From assembly GCF_023973165.1 (NCBI RefSeq), contig NZ_CP099547.1, positions 806,001 to 870,000 of the forward strand: a stretch of DNA of 64,000 nt, given 5' to 3'. The stretch is from Arcanobacterium pinnipediorum. GTDB lineage: Bacteria; Actinomycetota; Actinomycetes; Actinomycetales; Actinomycetaceae. The notes under the pieces were generated by a model. The model was not told the DNA's origin. It ran no database searches and saw only the letters and a program-made list of their open reading frames with translations. The position numbers and the translations under genes are program-made. Below are positions 24,250 to 32,779 of the stretch, piece by piece. Each line of letters starts with the position of its first letter. The stretch's first letter is position 1.

Positions 24250-25452
24250 CTACTTGTTAAGCTTGATCAAGTTATCTGCGTGCTTAACAGCTGCTTCATC
24301 GTTTTCTTGCTGTTCGTAGAACGAACCGCCGGTAACATCGTCAACTAGCACGCGACCGTCATCATCAACAGATAGTGGGCCGCGAGCTGCAACGCGAGCA
24401 GCATGGGTTGGCGCATCTGGAACGCCAGGTTTACGCATCGCGTCAAACTCTTTACGCAAGACTGGCACGATCTCACCCAGGTAATCAATTTGCTCATGGA
24501 CCTTCGCTAGTGGCAAACCAGCGTGGTCGATGAGGAAGAGCTGACGCTGGTAGTCACCAACGTGCTCACGGAAACCAAGGGTGCGATCGATAACTTCTTG
24601 TGGGGAACCAACAGTAAGCGGAGTCTGAGAGGTGAACTCTTCCATCGTTGGGCCGTGACCGTAAACTGGTGCATTATCGAAGTATGGTCGGAATTCGCGC
24701 TTAGCAGTTTGCGAATCCTTAGCCATGTAGAACTGGCCACCCAAACCAACGATCGCCTGTTCTGCGGTGCCGTGACCGTAGTGGGCGTAGCGCTGGCGGT
24801 AAAGCTGAATCATGCGCTTGGTGTGGCTCATTGGCCAGAAGATGTTGTTATGGAAGAAGCCATCACCGTAGTATGCGGCGAGCTCTGCAATTTCTGGCGA
24901 GCGGATCGAACCATGCCAGACGAATGGAGCTACATCGTCGAGTGGGCGTGGGGTAGAGGTGAAACCGCGTAATGGTGTGCGGAACTTACCTTCCCAGTTA
25001 ACTTCGTAGTTATCCCACAGCTGACGAAGGAGGCCGTAGTTCTCTACAGCGAGTGGAATGCCCTGGCGAATGTCTTGACCAAACCATGGGTAGACCGGGC
25101 CGGTGTTTCCACGACCCATCATAAGATCTAAGCGACCATCGGCAAGGTGTTGCAACATGGCGTAATCTTCAGCGATCTTGACTGGATCGTTGGTGGTGAT
25201 CAACGTGGTTGCGGTTGAGAGTGTGATCTTCTTCGTCGAGGCAGCAATGTAACCCAAGATGGTTGTTGGTGAGGAAGAGAAGAATGGTGGATTGTGATGC
25301 TCACCGATGGCGTAGACGTCAAGTCCGGCATCTTCTACGTGCTGGGCAATCTCAACGGATGCCTTGATACGCTCATGTTCAGATGGAGTCTTGCCATTTG
25401 TTGGATCAGTTGTAATATCAGAGACGGAAAAAACGCCGAACTGCATAGTCAT
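24250..25452 (-). CDS. LLM-class flavin-dependent monooxygenase (CE1758-type)
   Basis: A 400-residue luciferase-like TIM-barrel monooxygenase using reduced FMN from the neighbouring reductase. AIGEHHNPPFFSSSP, TTLITTNDPVKIAEDYAMLQ, GRLDLMMGRGNTGPVYPWFG and PQEVIDRTLGF are family hallmarks. The substrate is unknown. The ATG has gaaaggtaac upstream. It is separated from the YceI gene by a terminator hairpin, so the reductase pair probably has its own promoter in the short gap or relies on read-through. Oxidative or sulfur-related roles are possible given the YceI and SQR-like neighbours. Confidence 0.9.
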   Translation of the reverse strand: MTMQFGVFSVSDITTDPTNGKTPSEHERIKASVEIAQHVEDAGLDVYAIGEHHNPPFFSSSPTTILGYIAASTKKITLSTATTLITTNDPVKIAEDYAMLQHLADGRLDLMMGRGNTGPVYPWFGQDIRQGIPLAVENYGLLRQLWDNYEVNWEGKFRTPLRGFTSTPRPLDDVAPFVWHGSIRSPEIAELAAYYGDGFFHNNIFWPMSHTKRMIQLYRQRYAHYGHGTAEQAIVGLGGQFYMAKDSQTAKREFRPYFDNAPVYGHGPTMEEFTSQTPLTVGSPQEVIDRTLGFREHVGDYQRQLFLIDHAGLPLAKVHEQIDYLGEIVPVLRKEFDAMRKPGVPDAPTHAARVAARGPLSVDDDGRVLVDDVTGGSFYEQQENDEAAVKHADNLIKLNK

Positions 25453-25485
25453 AATAAGTTACCTTTCAGGAGCTAACATACAACG

Positions 25486-25513
25486 GGTGGGGCACCTATT
25501 TAGGCGCCCCACC
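25486..25513 (-). terminator. Terminator between YceI and monooxygenase genes
   Basis: ggtggggc pairs with gccccacc, extended by cct/agg after one mismatch. It lies downstream of the YceI stop on the minus strand; no strong T-tract follows. Confidence 0.6.
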
Positions 25514-25545
25514 GGCGTCGTTATTGTTATGAAGAAGTTGTGAAC

Positions 25546-26094
25546 TCAGGCTTCCTTTACCAAAGCGAGTTCGAGCTCGAGCTTGATCTTGTCAGAAACC
25601 ATGACGCCGCCAGCTTCAAGTGCGCCGTTCCAGGTGATGCCGAAGTCCTTGCGGGAGATGTCTGTTGCGCCTTCGAAACCAATGCGAAGCTTGCCTTCGT
25701 GGTCAGTGATTGCGCCACCGAATTCGAATGGAATGGTGATGGACTTGGTGGTTCCGCGGATGGTGAAGTCACCGGTGATTTCGACTGTTTCATCATCGAC
25801 TACCTTGATGTCGGTAGAACGGAAGGTGATGCTTGGGTAAGTTTCTGAGCCGAAGAAATCATCGGAACGAAGGTGGTTATCGCGCATCTCGTTGCCGGTG
25901 TTGATGGAATCAGCCTTGATGTTGACTTCTACAACACCATTTTGTGGTGCAGAAGCATCGCCTTCAGCAAAACCTTCGAATTCGCCGAAGTTACCGCGAA
26001 CCTTGGTAACCATAGCGTGGCGTGCTACGAAGCCGAGGCGGGAGTGAGCTGCGTCGATGATGAACTTGCCGTTGAGATCTTTGAGAGCGGTCAT
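25546..26094 (-). CDS. YceI family protein
   Basis: A 182-residue lipocalin-like beta-barrel protein. FIIDAAHSRLGFVARHAMVTKVRG at the start and the later FDG/ITGDFTIRGTTKSITIPF stretch are typical. Family members bind isoprenoid-type lipids (for example a polyprenoid in Thermus TT1927b). There is no signal peptide, so it is cytoplasmic. The ATG at 26094 has aggagaaaaaca upstream; longer in-frame extension to 26193 would cover the promoter. A strong promoter and an inverted-repeat operator lie upstream. It is transcribed divergently from the SQR-like gene. Confidence 0.92.
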   Translation of the reverse strand: MTALKDLNGKFIIDAAHSRLGFVARHAMVTKVRGNFGEFEGFAEGDASAPQNGVVEVNIKADSINTGNEMRDNHLRSDDFFGSETYPSITFRSTDIKVVDDETVEITGDFTIRGTTKSITIPFEFGGAITDHEGKLRIGFEGATDISRKDFGITWNGALEAGGVMVSDKIKLELELALVKEA

Positions 26095-26130
26095 TGTTTT
26101 TCTCCTTTTATGAGAATGTTTTCGATTCTT

Positions 26131-26154
26131 AGTTCCGAAGTGTTCTTCCGAACT
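26131..26154 (-). promoter_or_regulatory. Inverted-repeat operator candidate
   Basis: agttccgaagtgttcttccg continuing aact: arms AGTTC.GAAG and CTTC.GAACT with one C-C mismatch around TGTT. It lies just downstream of the -10 box of the YceI promoter, overlapping or following the expected transcription start, where a bound repressor would block initiation. Confidence 0.55.
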
Positions 26155-26164
26155 GACAAGAATT

Positions 26165-26193
26165 AGTTTAATAGGAAACGATTGAAATGTCAA
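26165..26193 (-). promoter_or_regulatory. Promoter of the YceI gene
   Basis: On the minus strand TTGACA (26193-26188) and TAAACT (26170-26165) are 17 bp apart, the best consensus promoter seen in the window. Confidence 0.75.
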
Positions 26194-26460
26194 CTAATGT
26201 TGAAAAGTGCCATCTTTCGTTGAATTATCAACGAGGAGTATGGTTGGATAAGAGGCGCGAGGTGCGCTCCGGGATACTTTTAGGTTACGGCATTGAGTAA
26301 ATGTGCCGTCGTATTTTTTCAAAATATCCGCGTTTAGCGCAATCTGCCGGTAATTCTACTGGGAATTCGATTCCACATCTTAGCAGTTTGTGTTTACTAA
26401 TCTTCAATATGGTTGTATGGTTGATAGTGACCAATACAACATTTGTCAATGGAGGAAAGA

Positions 26461-27915
26461 ATGGCGAAGATCGTTGTACTTGGCGCTGGCGTATCGGGGC
26501 ACACTGCCGCGCTCCATCTCAAACGCCTTGTGGGAAAGAAACACACAGTTCATGTTGTCACACCCAACTCGCACTGGAATTGGATCCCGTCCAATATATG
26601 GGTTGGTACTGGCGATATGCCTAAATCCAAAGTTGTTTTCCCACTTGCCAAGATATATCAGAAACAGAAAATCGAATTCACCCAAGCTCGCGCAACTGAA
26701 CTTCATCCCGATGGTGCAGGTGAAGATAGTCGCCCCTACGTCGTCGTCGAACATACCTCAGCGCAACGGCGCGGTGAGAGCGAAAAAATATATTACGACT
26801 ACGTCATTAATGCGACCGGGCCAAAGCTCAATTTCGCGGCCACCGAAGGTTTGGGACCAGAAGCGGGCAACACCGTTTCAGTGTGTACTGCCAACCATGC
26901 AGATCATGCAGCTAAAGAACTGGCAAAAGTCATCGATAAAATGCGCGCCGGACAGCGCCAAACGCTCGTGATTGGAACCGGTCACGGTACGTGTACGTGC
27001 GAAGGAGCAGCATTTGAATACACGTTCAACGTCGAACATACCGTTCGGCAAGCCGGCGTACGCGATATGGCAGATATTATCTATTTCACCAACGAAGCTG
27101 AACTCGGTGACTTCGGAATTGGCGGTATGACTTTCCTTGAAAACGGATACAAAACAGATGCCAAGATCCTGACCGAATCCCTCTATCGCGAACGAGGCGT
27201 CCTACCTATCGTTGGCGCCCACCCACATAAGATTGACAAAGATACCATCTACTATGAAACCCTAGATGGCAAGCACCACGAGTTGCGCTATGACTTTGCC
27301 ATGTTACTCCCGCCTTTTGGTGGCGCCGGAATTAAAGCCTACGATGCTCACGGCGAAGATAAAACAGATCAACTCTTCATGCCCAACGGATTCATGAAAG
27401 TCGATGCCGACTACACCAAGAAACCGTTCGAAGAATGGAAGGCCTCCGATTGGCCATCAACCTACGAAGTTCCTGGCTATAACAATATCTTTGCAATCGG
27501 TATTGCCTTTGCGCCTCCCCATCAACTCTCGCGCCCACAAACCACCCCGAATGGCACCTTGATAGCGCCTTCGCCTCCGCGCACCGGTATGCCATCAGGA
27601 GCCATGGGCAAGGCCGTAGCAATTACCATTGCTAACCGGCTAAAGAACCCACAAGCACCCGCCGAACATGCGTCGATGGCCGACATGGGTGCAGCCTGTG
27701 TAGCATCTGCTGGAACTGGCTTGTTTAAAGGCTCAGCAGCTGCGATGACGCAGCGTCCAATCGTCCCCAACTTCGACCGTTATCCAACCGGGCGAGATTT
27801 GAAACATACCAAGGGCGAAATCGGTCTCCACGGGCATTGGGTCAAACTCATGTTGCACTATTTGTTCATCTACAAAGCCAAAGCTAAGTTTGGCTGGCCA
27901 TTGATTCCGGAGTGA
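26461..27915 (+). CDS. SQR-like FAD/NAD(P) oxidoreductase
   Basis: A 484-residue two-dinucleotide-binding flavoprotein resembling sulfide:quinone oxidoreductase. VVLGAGVSGHTAALHLKR at residues 4-21 is the FAD site, NATGPKLNF follows, and GTGHGTCTCEGAAFEY has paired cysteines where SQRs keep redox cysteines. A late FAD-contact region includes GYNNIFAIGIAFAPP. The C-terminal MLHYLFIYKAKAKFGWP is amphipathic and may dock to the membrane. Sulfide oxidation to quinone is the likely reaction, but NADH-dehydrogenase-like activity cannot be excluded. The ATG at 26461 has ggaggaaa upstream. The 59-codon gene follows at once. Confidence 0.82.
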   Translation: MAKIVVLGAGVSGHTAALHLKRLVGKKHTVHVVTPNSHWNWIPSNIWVGTGDMPKSKVVFPLAKIYQKQKIEFTQARATELHPDGAGEDSRPYVVVEHTSAQRRGESEKIYYDYVINATGPKLNFAATEGLGPEAGNTVSVCTANHADHAAKELAKVIDKMRAGQRQTLVIGTGHGTCTCEGAAFEYTFNVEHTVRQAGVRDMADIIYFTNEAELGDFGIGGMTFLENGYKTDAKILTESLYRERGVLPIVGAHPHKIDKDTIYYETLDGKHHELRYDFAMLLPPFGGAGIKAYDAHGEDKTDQLFMPNGFMKVDADYTKKPFEEWKASDWPSTYEVPGYNNIFAIGIAFAPPHQLSRPQTTPNGTLIAPSPPRTGMPSGAMGKAVAITIANRLKNPQAPAEHASMADMGAACVASAGTGLFKGSAAAMTQRPIVPNFDRYPTGRDLKHTKGEIGLHGHWVKLMLHYLFIYKAKAKFGWPLIPE

Positions 27916-27920
27916 TAACA

Positions 27921-28100
27921 ATGAATGAAACACCAGATAAGAGCGTGGCGGGACAACCGATATTGGATGTCTCCAAAGCTCCCATGCCAGATAACAAAGT
28001 GTTGAACTTCCGCAAGAGCGTACTACGTCAGTTACCGCGCTTTGCGGCGTTTAACTTACGAATCATGGGAATGGTTATCAAAGGCCACAAGCCCGAATAG
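27921..28100 (+). CDS. Small protein (59 aa) downstream of the SQR-like gene
   Basis: The ATG at 27921 lies five bases after the flavoprotein stop. A weak site, ccggag, is upstream, and coupling through an overlapping GTG at 27912 is possible. The protein has a polar N-terminus and a basic amphipathic C-terminal half (VLNFRKSVLRQLPRFAAFNLRIMGMVIKGHK) likely to lie on the membrane surface. It resembles no domain I know. The position suggests an accessory subunit of the flavoprotein. A terminator follows 13 bp after the stop. Confidence 0.7.
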   Translation: MNETPDKSVAGQPILDVSKAPMPDNKVLNFRKSVLRQLPRFAAFNLRIMGMVIKGHKPE

Positions 28101-28113
28101 CCTGTAGGCTAGT

Positions 28114-28155
28114 GAAGGCGAGGCTGGGAACTTTTCTCAGCCTCGCCTTCTTTTG
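28114..28155 (+). terminator. Terminator after the SQR-like operon
   Basis: gaaggcgaggctg pairs with cagcctcgccttc and is followed by ttttgt. Confidence 0.9.
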
Positions 28156-28186
28156 TAATGCGGGCTCTTTAGGATAATGTGGAGTT

Positions 28187-28987
28187 ATGTCGATCACTGT
28201 TGCAGATGTTATAGCCGTTATGGAGAGCGTGTTTGAGCCACGCCTCGCAGAAGAATGGGATCGGATCGGTCTTGTTGCCGGCGATCCGCACACCCGCGTT
28301 TCCCGAATCGGATTTGCGGTAGATCCCTGTCAAGCCACCGTCGCTGAGGCTGTAGCACGGCAAGCAGATATGCTCATCACTCACCATCCGTTGTTTTTAC
28401 GCGGCACGTCCACAGTAGCGACGACGACGGCGAAGGGCTCGTGGGTACACACGCTGATAAAGAACGATATCGCTTTATACGCTGCTCACACGAACGCCGA
28501 TGCCGCACCAACCGGATCAGCTGTTGCGCTTGGCAAGCTCTTGCAGTTAGAAAACATGCGCCCACTGGCACCGAACCCCAACCAGCCAGAGCTAGGAATC
28601 GGGCGCGTAGGTGAACTACCGCTGACCATGTCGGTACGCGAACTGGCTCAACGGTTACACGGATTACTGCCACACACCCAGCCGGGCGTTTTAGTCGGAG
28701 GAGATCCAGAAAAAATCGTGCGCACAGTTGCTCTCTCGCCCGGGTCAGGGGATTCATTCTTGGCCGCTGCCAACGAGGCTGGAGCAGACGTATATATTTG
28801 TGCAGACCTGCGCCACCATCCGGCAACAGATCATTTGTGGAGTGGGGGATGTGCTTTAATTGGTTTAACCCACTTCGCCTCCGAATGGCCAGTTCTTCCC
28901 GCGATGGCACAGGCAATCACTGATAGCCTTGACGTAGATACCTATATTTCGACCATCGTCACCGACCCGTGGACTCTTCGGATCTGA
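28187..28987 (+). CDS. Nif3-like dinuclear metal centre protein
   Basis: A 266-residue NIF3/DUF34 family protein forming a toroidal hexamer with two metals per subunit. LITHHPLFLRG carries the metal-binding His pair, YAAHTNADAAPTGSA follows, and ADVYICADLRHHPATDH is the second half of the site. The family is often called GTP cyclohydrolase I type 2 in databases, but its function is not settled. The ATG follows TAATGT by six bases with no usable ribosome site, so a leaderless transcript is likely. It is 25 bp upstream of the coiled-coil gene, a common actinobacterial pairing. Confidence 0.9.
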   Translation: MSITVADVIAVMESVFEPRLAEEWDRIGLVAGDPHTRVSRIGFAVDPCQATVAEAVARQADMLITHHPLFLRGTSTVATTTAKGSWVHTLIKNDIALYAAHTNADAAPTGSAVALGKLLQLENMRPLAPNPNQPELGIGRVGELPLTMSVRELAQRLHGLLPHTQPGVLVGGDPEKIVRTVALSPGSGDSFLAAANEAGADVYICADLRHHPATDHLWSGGCALIGLTHFASEWPVLPAMAQAITDSLDVDTYISTIVTDPWTLRI

Positions 28988-29012
28988 CCGACAACTCCAA
29001 AAGGATCATATT

Positions 29013-29759
29013 ATGTATCACGCACCTCGCGCCGACCAGCTCGCCCTCCTTGACGTTGTCGAGCTAGATTCTGCCATTGCTCGTCTTAATCGAGACAATT
29101 TGCGCCATCCTTTGCGCGAAGAAGTAGGGCAGATCATGAATCTTATTGCAGCCGTTGGGCGAGAAATCGTTCAAGCCGAAGAAGACCTCCAGGCAAGCCA
29201 GGCCGCACTTGACGAAGCAAGTGCAGCTAGTGAGCGGGCGCGCGCCGTCGTCGTCGAAAAAGAACAGCGGTTAAATGCTGGTACCGGGATGGACTCCCGG
29301 CAACTGTTAACGTTGCAAAGTGAGATTGAAACTAACCGCGCGCAGCTAGAAGAAGCCGAAAACGCCGAATATGAGATTTTGGAACAGCTCGAGAAGCTCG
29401 AATCACAGTTAGCTGATGCGCGTGAACGGCACACCAATCTCAATGCTGAACTGGTTAAGCAGCGTGCGCTCTTGGAAGACGACGTCGACGATATTGAGCG
29501 CCAGCGCAACGATATCCAGATTCGTCGCGACTCAATCTATGGAGTGCTTGCCGAGCCACTCAAACGGGCCTATGAACATGCGGTTGCTCACGGGGGCCTG
29601 ACAGTGATCGCATTGCGTCCGGACGGCTCTACCAGTGGTGGGGTAGAGCTCTCGCCGATTGAAGTAAGCCAGATCCGGCAATCAGATCCAGATACATTCC
29701 ATATCAGTGACGATTACGGCTGTATTGTGATTAGAGATCCAGATTTTCCACTAACGTAA
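29013..29759 (+). CDS. Coiled-coil protein of the C4 zinc-ribbon family, ribbon lost
   Basis: A 248-residue protein with a long antiparallel coiled coil (about residues 40-170) and a C-terminal domain like the actinobacterial zinc-ribbon (DUF164) proteins usually found beside Nif3. In those proteins the C-terminal domain has CxxC...CxxC. Here the aligned region reads ALRPDGSTSGGVELSPIE and SDDYGCIVIRD, with one cysteine left, so zinc should not bind. The start has aaaaggat upstream. Its 3' end overlaps the convergent yaaA gene by 29 bp. Function unknown. Confidence 0.8.
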   Translation: MYHAPRADQLALLDVVELDSAIARLNRDNLRHPLREEVGQIMNLIAAVGREIVQAEEDLQASQAALDEASAASERARAVVVEKEQRLNAGTGMDSRQLLTLQSEIETNRAQLEEAENAEYEILEQLEKLESQLADARERHTNLNAELVKQRALLEDDVDDIERQRNDIQIRRDSIYGVLAEPLKRAYEHAVAHGGLTVIALRPDGSTSGGVELSPIEVSQIRQSDPDTFHISDDYGCIVIRDPDFPLT

Positions 29760-30504
29760 GGGTACGTGTTTTGCCCGGTGGATCGAGTTCGACGCCGGTG
29801 ATCACCCCATCATCAATGAGACTATGAGCGAACTGGGCGAGTTCTTCGCCATCTTCAACAACAGTTTTGCTGCGGATCAAAGCCCCGGCGAGTAGTCCGC
29901 GGTAATGCTTTGCATTATGGGAGACAACTTTACGTTCGCCGTTCTTGATTCGCACCGCGTTAATAAGCACGTGCTCAGCCTCGTGCGGCGGATCCCATAC
30001 CCGATAGGCGCTAGAGCGAGCGTCGATCACCAGCTCGTGGCCTGCAAACTCAGCATTTTTGAATGCTTTCTTCCATAACGTTTTTGTGTTTCCAGCATCG
30101 GGTAGCACCGTGCCCATCGCTAGGCGATAAGCAGGAATCAGATCTGAAGGGCGCGTGAGCCCGAAAAGACCAGAAAATATCAGGATATGGTTATCGGCGC
30201 GTTTCATATCTGCCGCGGTGGCGCTGGCAAAGTCAAGCGCATTGAATAGCACACCGGTATAGACCTGTGATGCCGGGGCACACGGTAACTCCCACAGGGC
30301 ACGTTGCCGATCAACCTCATGAGCGAGCCGGCTTCCCACGTTGAGGATCTTTAACGCATCATCTCGCTGTGATACGGCTATCAGCTCAGTGATGAGCTTT
30401 CGGCGAACCTCGCTAAACTGCGGGAAAGCTAAGGAATCTACGTCTAGAGCTGGGCCGTGAGAAGGTTGAGTTTTGCCCTCAGAGGGCGGTAAAAGAATAA
30501 GCAC
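29731..30504 (-). CDS. yaaA: Peroxide stress protein YaaA
   Basis: A 257-residue DUF328/UPF0246 protein. In E. coli YaaA limits free iron and protects DNA during hydrogen peroxide stress. MLILLPPSEGKTQ at the N-terminus, VYTGVLFNALDF, HILIFSGLFGLTRPSDLIPAYRL and the C-terminal SHNAKHYRGLLAGALI define the family. The GTG start follows TAAACT (minus strand, 30516-30511) by six bases, and a ribosome site is lacking, so it is probably leaderless. It diverges from the RNase P RNA gene. Confidence 0.9.
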   Translation of the reverse strand: MLILLPPSEGKTQPSHGPALDVDSLAFPQFSEVRRKLITELIAVSQRDDALKILNVGSRLAHEVDRQRALWELPCAPASQVYTGVLFNALDFASATAADMKRADNHILIFSGLFGLTRPSDLIPAYRLAMGTVLPDAGNTKTLWKKAFKNAEFAGHELVIDARSSAYRVWDPPHEAEHVLINAVRIKNGERKVVSHNAKHYRGLLAGALIRSKTVVEDGEELAQFAHSLIDDGVITGVELDPPGKTRTLTLVENLDL

Positions 30505-30541
30505 GTTCCCAGTTTATGCAAAGCTGAGGTAAGATGCAGGT

Positions 30542-30902
30542 GCGAATGAGTTGGCTAGGCGGCCGCGTGAGCGTCAAGCTCCCGAGGAACGTCCGGGCTC
30601 TATAGGGAACGGTGGTGGATAACATCCACTCGGGGTGACCCGCAGGCTAGTGCCACAGAAAGTAAACCGCCGCGGTAACGCGGTAAGGGTGAAAGGGCGA
30701 GGTAAGAGCTCACCGCGCAACGAGTGATCGTTGTGGCATGGTAAACCCCACCGAGAGCAAGACCGAGCAGCATGCGTTGAGGCGTCCCGTTGAGCATGCG
30801 GGTAGGTTGCTTGAGCTTATCGGCAACGATAAGCCTAGATGGATGGTCGCCACGCTTGTTCTTCAAGCGGACAAAACCCGGCGTATCGGCCGGCTCATTG
30901 GC
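30542..30902 (+). ncRNA. rnpB: RNase P RNA, bacterial type A
   Basis: Conserved elements are present in order: gaggaacgtccgggctc near the 5' end, ccacagaaagtaaa, gggtgaaagggcgaggtaag, agagcaagaccgagcag and the 3' strand of P1. The terminal helix P1 forms between gcgaatgagttgg (30542 on) and ccggctcattggc (to 30902). The core motif has gaggaaC where gaggaaA is usual. The length of about 361 nt is normal. It is the catalytic subunit that matures tRNA 5' ends. Confidence 0.95.
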
Positions 30903-30910
30903 ATCAAATG

Positions 30911-30943
30911 ATGGTGGGTAGCCACGGTGTGGCTACCCACCAT
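30911..30943 (+). terminator. Terminator after rnpB
   Basis: A perfect 15-bp stem atggtgggtagccac with loop ggt, followed by gattt; it could also serve the convergent ppgK gene. Confidence 0.8.
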
Positions 30944-30993
30944 GATTTGATTAAGGATTCTACAACGCTAAGCGCGCTCAGAAAAAGTTGGAG

Positions 30994-31761
30994 TTAGGCT
31001 TGCTCTTGAGCAGCCACGAGAGCTGCACCAGCAATGCCAGCAGTGTTAAATAGCCGCGCCGGTTCAAGGTCAGCACGAGTGGATAAGAATCCAGAGAACT
31101 CATCAAAACGCGTTGAAATTCCGCCACCTAAAATAAGGGTATCGGGGGAGAACAGCATTTCTACCATATCGATAACATCTTGGAGCCGTTGCGCCCACTG
31201 TTCTAGGGAGAGGTTTTCTTTGGTGCGAATCGAAGAAGCTGCCCACTTTTCTGCCTTGAGACCGTTGGGCAGTAAGATATGGCCCATTTCGGTGTTCGGT
31301 ACGAGCATTCCATCGCGCACCAAGGCTGAACCAATACCAGTTCCCAGAGTCAAGACGATAGTGGTACCGTCTTGGCCATGTGCTGCGCCAAACTCGGCTT
31401 CGGCAAGACCAGCTGCATCGGCGTCGTTAAGAACAACGACGGGCCGGCCAACGTGCGCACTCATCAATTCCGCAACGTTCATTCCCACGAAATCTTGGCT
31501 TAAATTTGCCACCAGTGGGCATACGCCGTTGATGATTGGTGCTGGGAAGGTAACACCAACAGGAATGTTTGGTTCCATATCAAAGGAATCAACGATTTGG
31601 GAAACAATATCTGCAATAACCTCCGGCTTAGCTAGTTCCGGGGTGGGGATGCGCTTTTCTTCGCCAATAAATTCACCAGTGGCAGTATTGACGATTGCGC
31701 CTTTAATCCCTGAGCCACCGATATCAACACCAATAGCTTGAGCCGAAAGTGGGGTAGTCAT
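30994..31761 (-). CDS. ppgK: Polyphosphate glucokinase
   Basis: A 255-residue ROK-fold kinase that phosphorylates glucose with polyphosphate or ATP. GVDIGGSGIKGAIV near the N-terminus is the phosphate loop, NLSQDFVGMN and LNDADAAGLAEAEFG carry the glucose and catalytic Asp, and LTLGTGIGSALV is the adenosine motif. The short length and lack of the ROK zinc cysteines fit PpgK. The ATG at 31761 follows aaaggag; an in-frame ATG at 31779 is too far upstream of that site. It is downstream of map on the same strand. Confidence 0.92.
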   Translation of the reverse strand: MTTPLSAQAIGVDIGGSGIKGAIVNTATGEFIGEEKRIPTPELAKPEVIADIVSQIVDSFDMEPNIPVGVTFPAPIINGVCPLVANLSQDFVGMNVAELMSAHVGRPVVVLNDADAAGLAEAEFGAAHGQDGTTIVLTLGTGIGSALVRDGMLVPNTEMGHILLPNGLKAEKWAASSIRTKENLSLEQWAQRLQDVIDMVEMLFSPDTLILGGGISTRFDEFSGFLSTRADLEPARLFNTAGIAGAALVAAQEQA

Positions 31762-31808
31762 TGTTTCTCCTTTGAACACTGTGTTGTAAAAGTTGGTTTG
31801 GACGATTG

Positions 31809-32699
31809 TTAACGTGGCATAGCTGGCGACGTTTGGCCTTGGGTGGGCAGCGTAAGAATTTCAGCGCCAGTTTCGGTTACGACGATGGTGTGTTCCCATT
31901 GCGCACTGCGCTTGCGGTCTGCGGTAACCACAGTCCAGCCGTCATCCCACTGGTCCCACCGATGGGTGCCAAGAGTTAACATTGGTTCTACGGTAAAAAC
32001 CATGCCAACTTTGATCTCATCATCAAAGTTGGGTGCAGCATCGTAGTGGGGGACGATGAGACCAGAGTGGAATGCTTCGCCAACTCCGTGCCCGGTATAA
32101 TCTTCGACGTCACCATAGCCGAAACGTTTGGCATATGATTCAATAACACGCCCGATCACGTTAATCCTGCGCCCTGGCTTTACTGCCCGGATACCGCGCA
32201 TCATCGCATTATAGGTACGTTCGCACAGATCGCGTGATTCTTGATCTACTTCTCCGGCATAAAACATGGCGTTGGTATCACCGTGTACACCGTTTTTGTA
32301 GGCGGTGACATCTAAATTGATAATATCGCCTTCGCGAAGCTCAGTTGAATCGGGAATCCCGTGGCAGATCACTTCATTAATCGAAGTGCAAATAGATTTC
32401 GGGAAGCCCATATAGTCCAAACACGAAGGATAGGCACCCATATCACAAATGTATTCGTGTGCAATGCGATCAAGTTCGTCGGTGGTGATCCCGGGGCGCA
32501 CTGCCGCTCCGGCAAGATAGAGAGCATCGGCAGCAATCTGGGAAGACAGGCGAATGCGTTCAATCGTTTCTGCATCTTTAACATCTGAGGCGGTAACAAC
32601 TTCGGGGCCATCATGGAAAAGATATTCTGGACGTTCAATTGACGGTGGAACGCGACGTTTAGGCGACAGGGTACCGGGTACCAAAGTATGAGCTTGCAT
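31809..32699 (-). CDS. map: Methionine aminopeptidase, type I
   Basis: A 296-residue enzyme that removes N-terminal methionine from new proteins. Metal ligands lie in [19 protein letters not shown] (two Asp), [11 protein letters not shown] (His), FTVEPML (Glu) and QWEHTIVV (Glu). The roughly 40-residue N-terminal extension with [11 protein letters not shown] is like actinobacterial MapB, which carries a proline-rich extension without zinc fingers. The ATG follows TAGAAT (32712-32707, minus strand) by seven bases, suggesting a leaderless mRNA. ppgK follows 47 bp downstream. Confidence 0.95.
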   Translation of the reverse strand: MQAHTLVPGTLSPKRRVPPSIERPEYLFHDGPEVVTASDVKDAETIERIRLSSQIAADALYLAGAAVRPGITTDELDRIAHEYICDMGAYPSCLDYMGFPKSICTSINEVICHGIPDSTELREGDIINLDVTAYKNGVHGDTNAMFYAGEVDQESRDLCERTYNAMMRGIRAVKPGRRINVIGRVIESYAKRFGYGDVEDYTGHGVGEAFHSGLIVPHYDAAPNFDDEIKVGMVFTVEPMLTLGTHRWDQWDDGWTVVTADRKRSAQWEHTIVVTETGAEILTLPTQGQTSPAMPR

Positions 32700-32779
32700 A
32701 GTTATTATTCTAATCGTTATTTGTTGGAAGTATAGGTAAGATAACCAGAATCAGCGAGCGGTTTTCGCATATTTATCGT

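Noticed and set aside
23605..25452. Monooxygenase/reductase pair as a biosynthetic gene cluster
   Set aside because: No synthase, transporter or tailoring genes accompany it; the pair is a known stand-alone unit.
31034..31741. 235-codon frame opposite ppgK
   Set aside because: Shadow of a clear kinase gene; Ser/Pro-rich composition typical of antisense frames.
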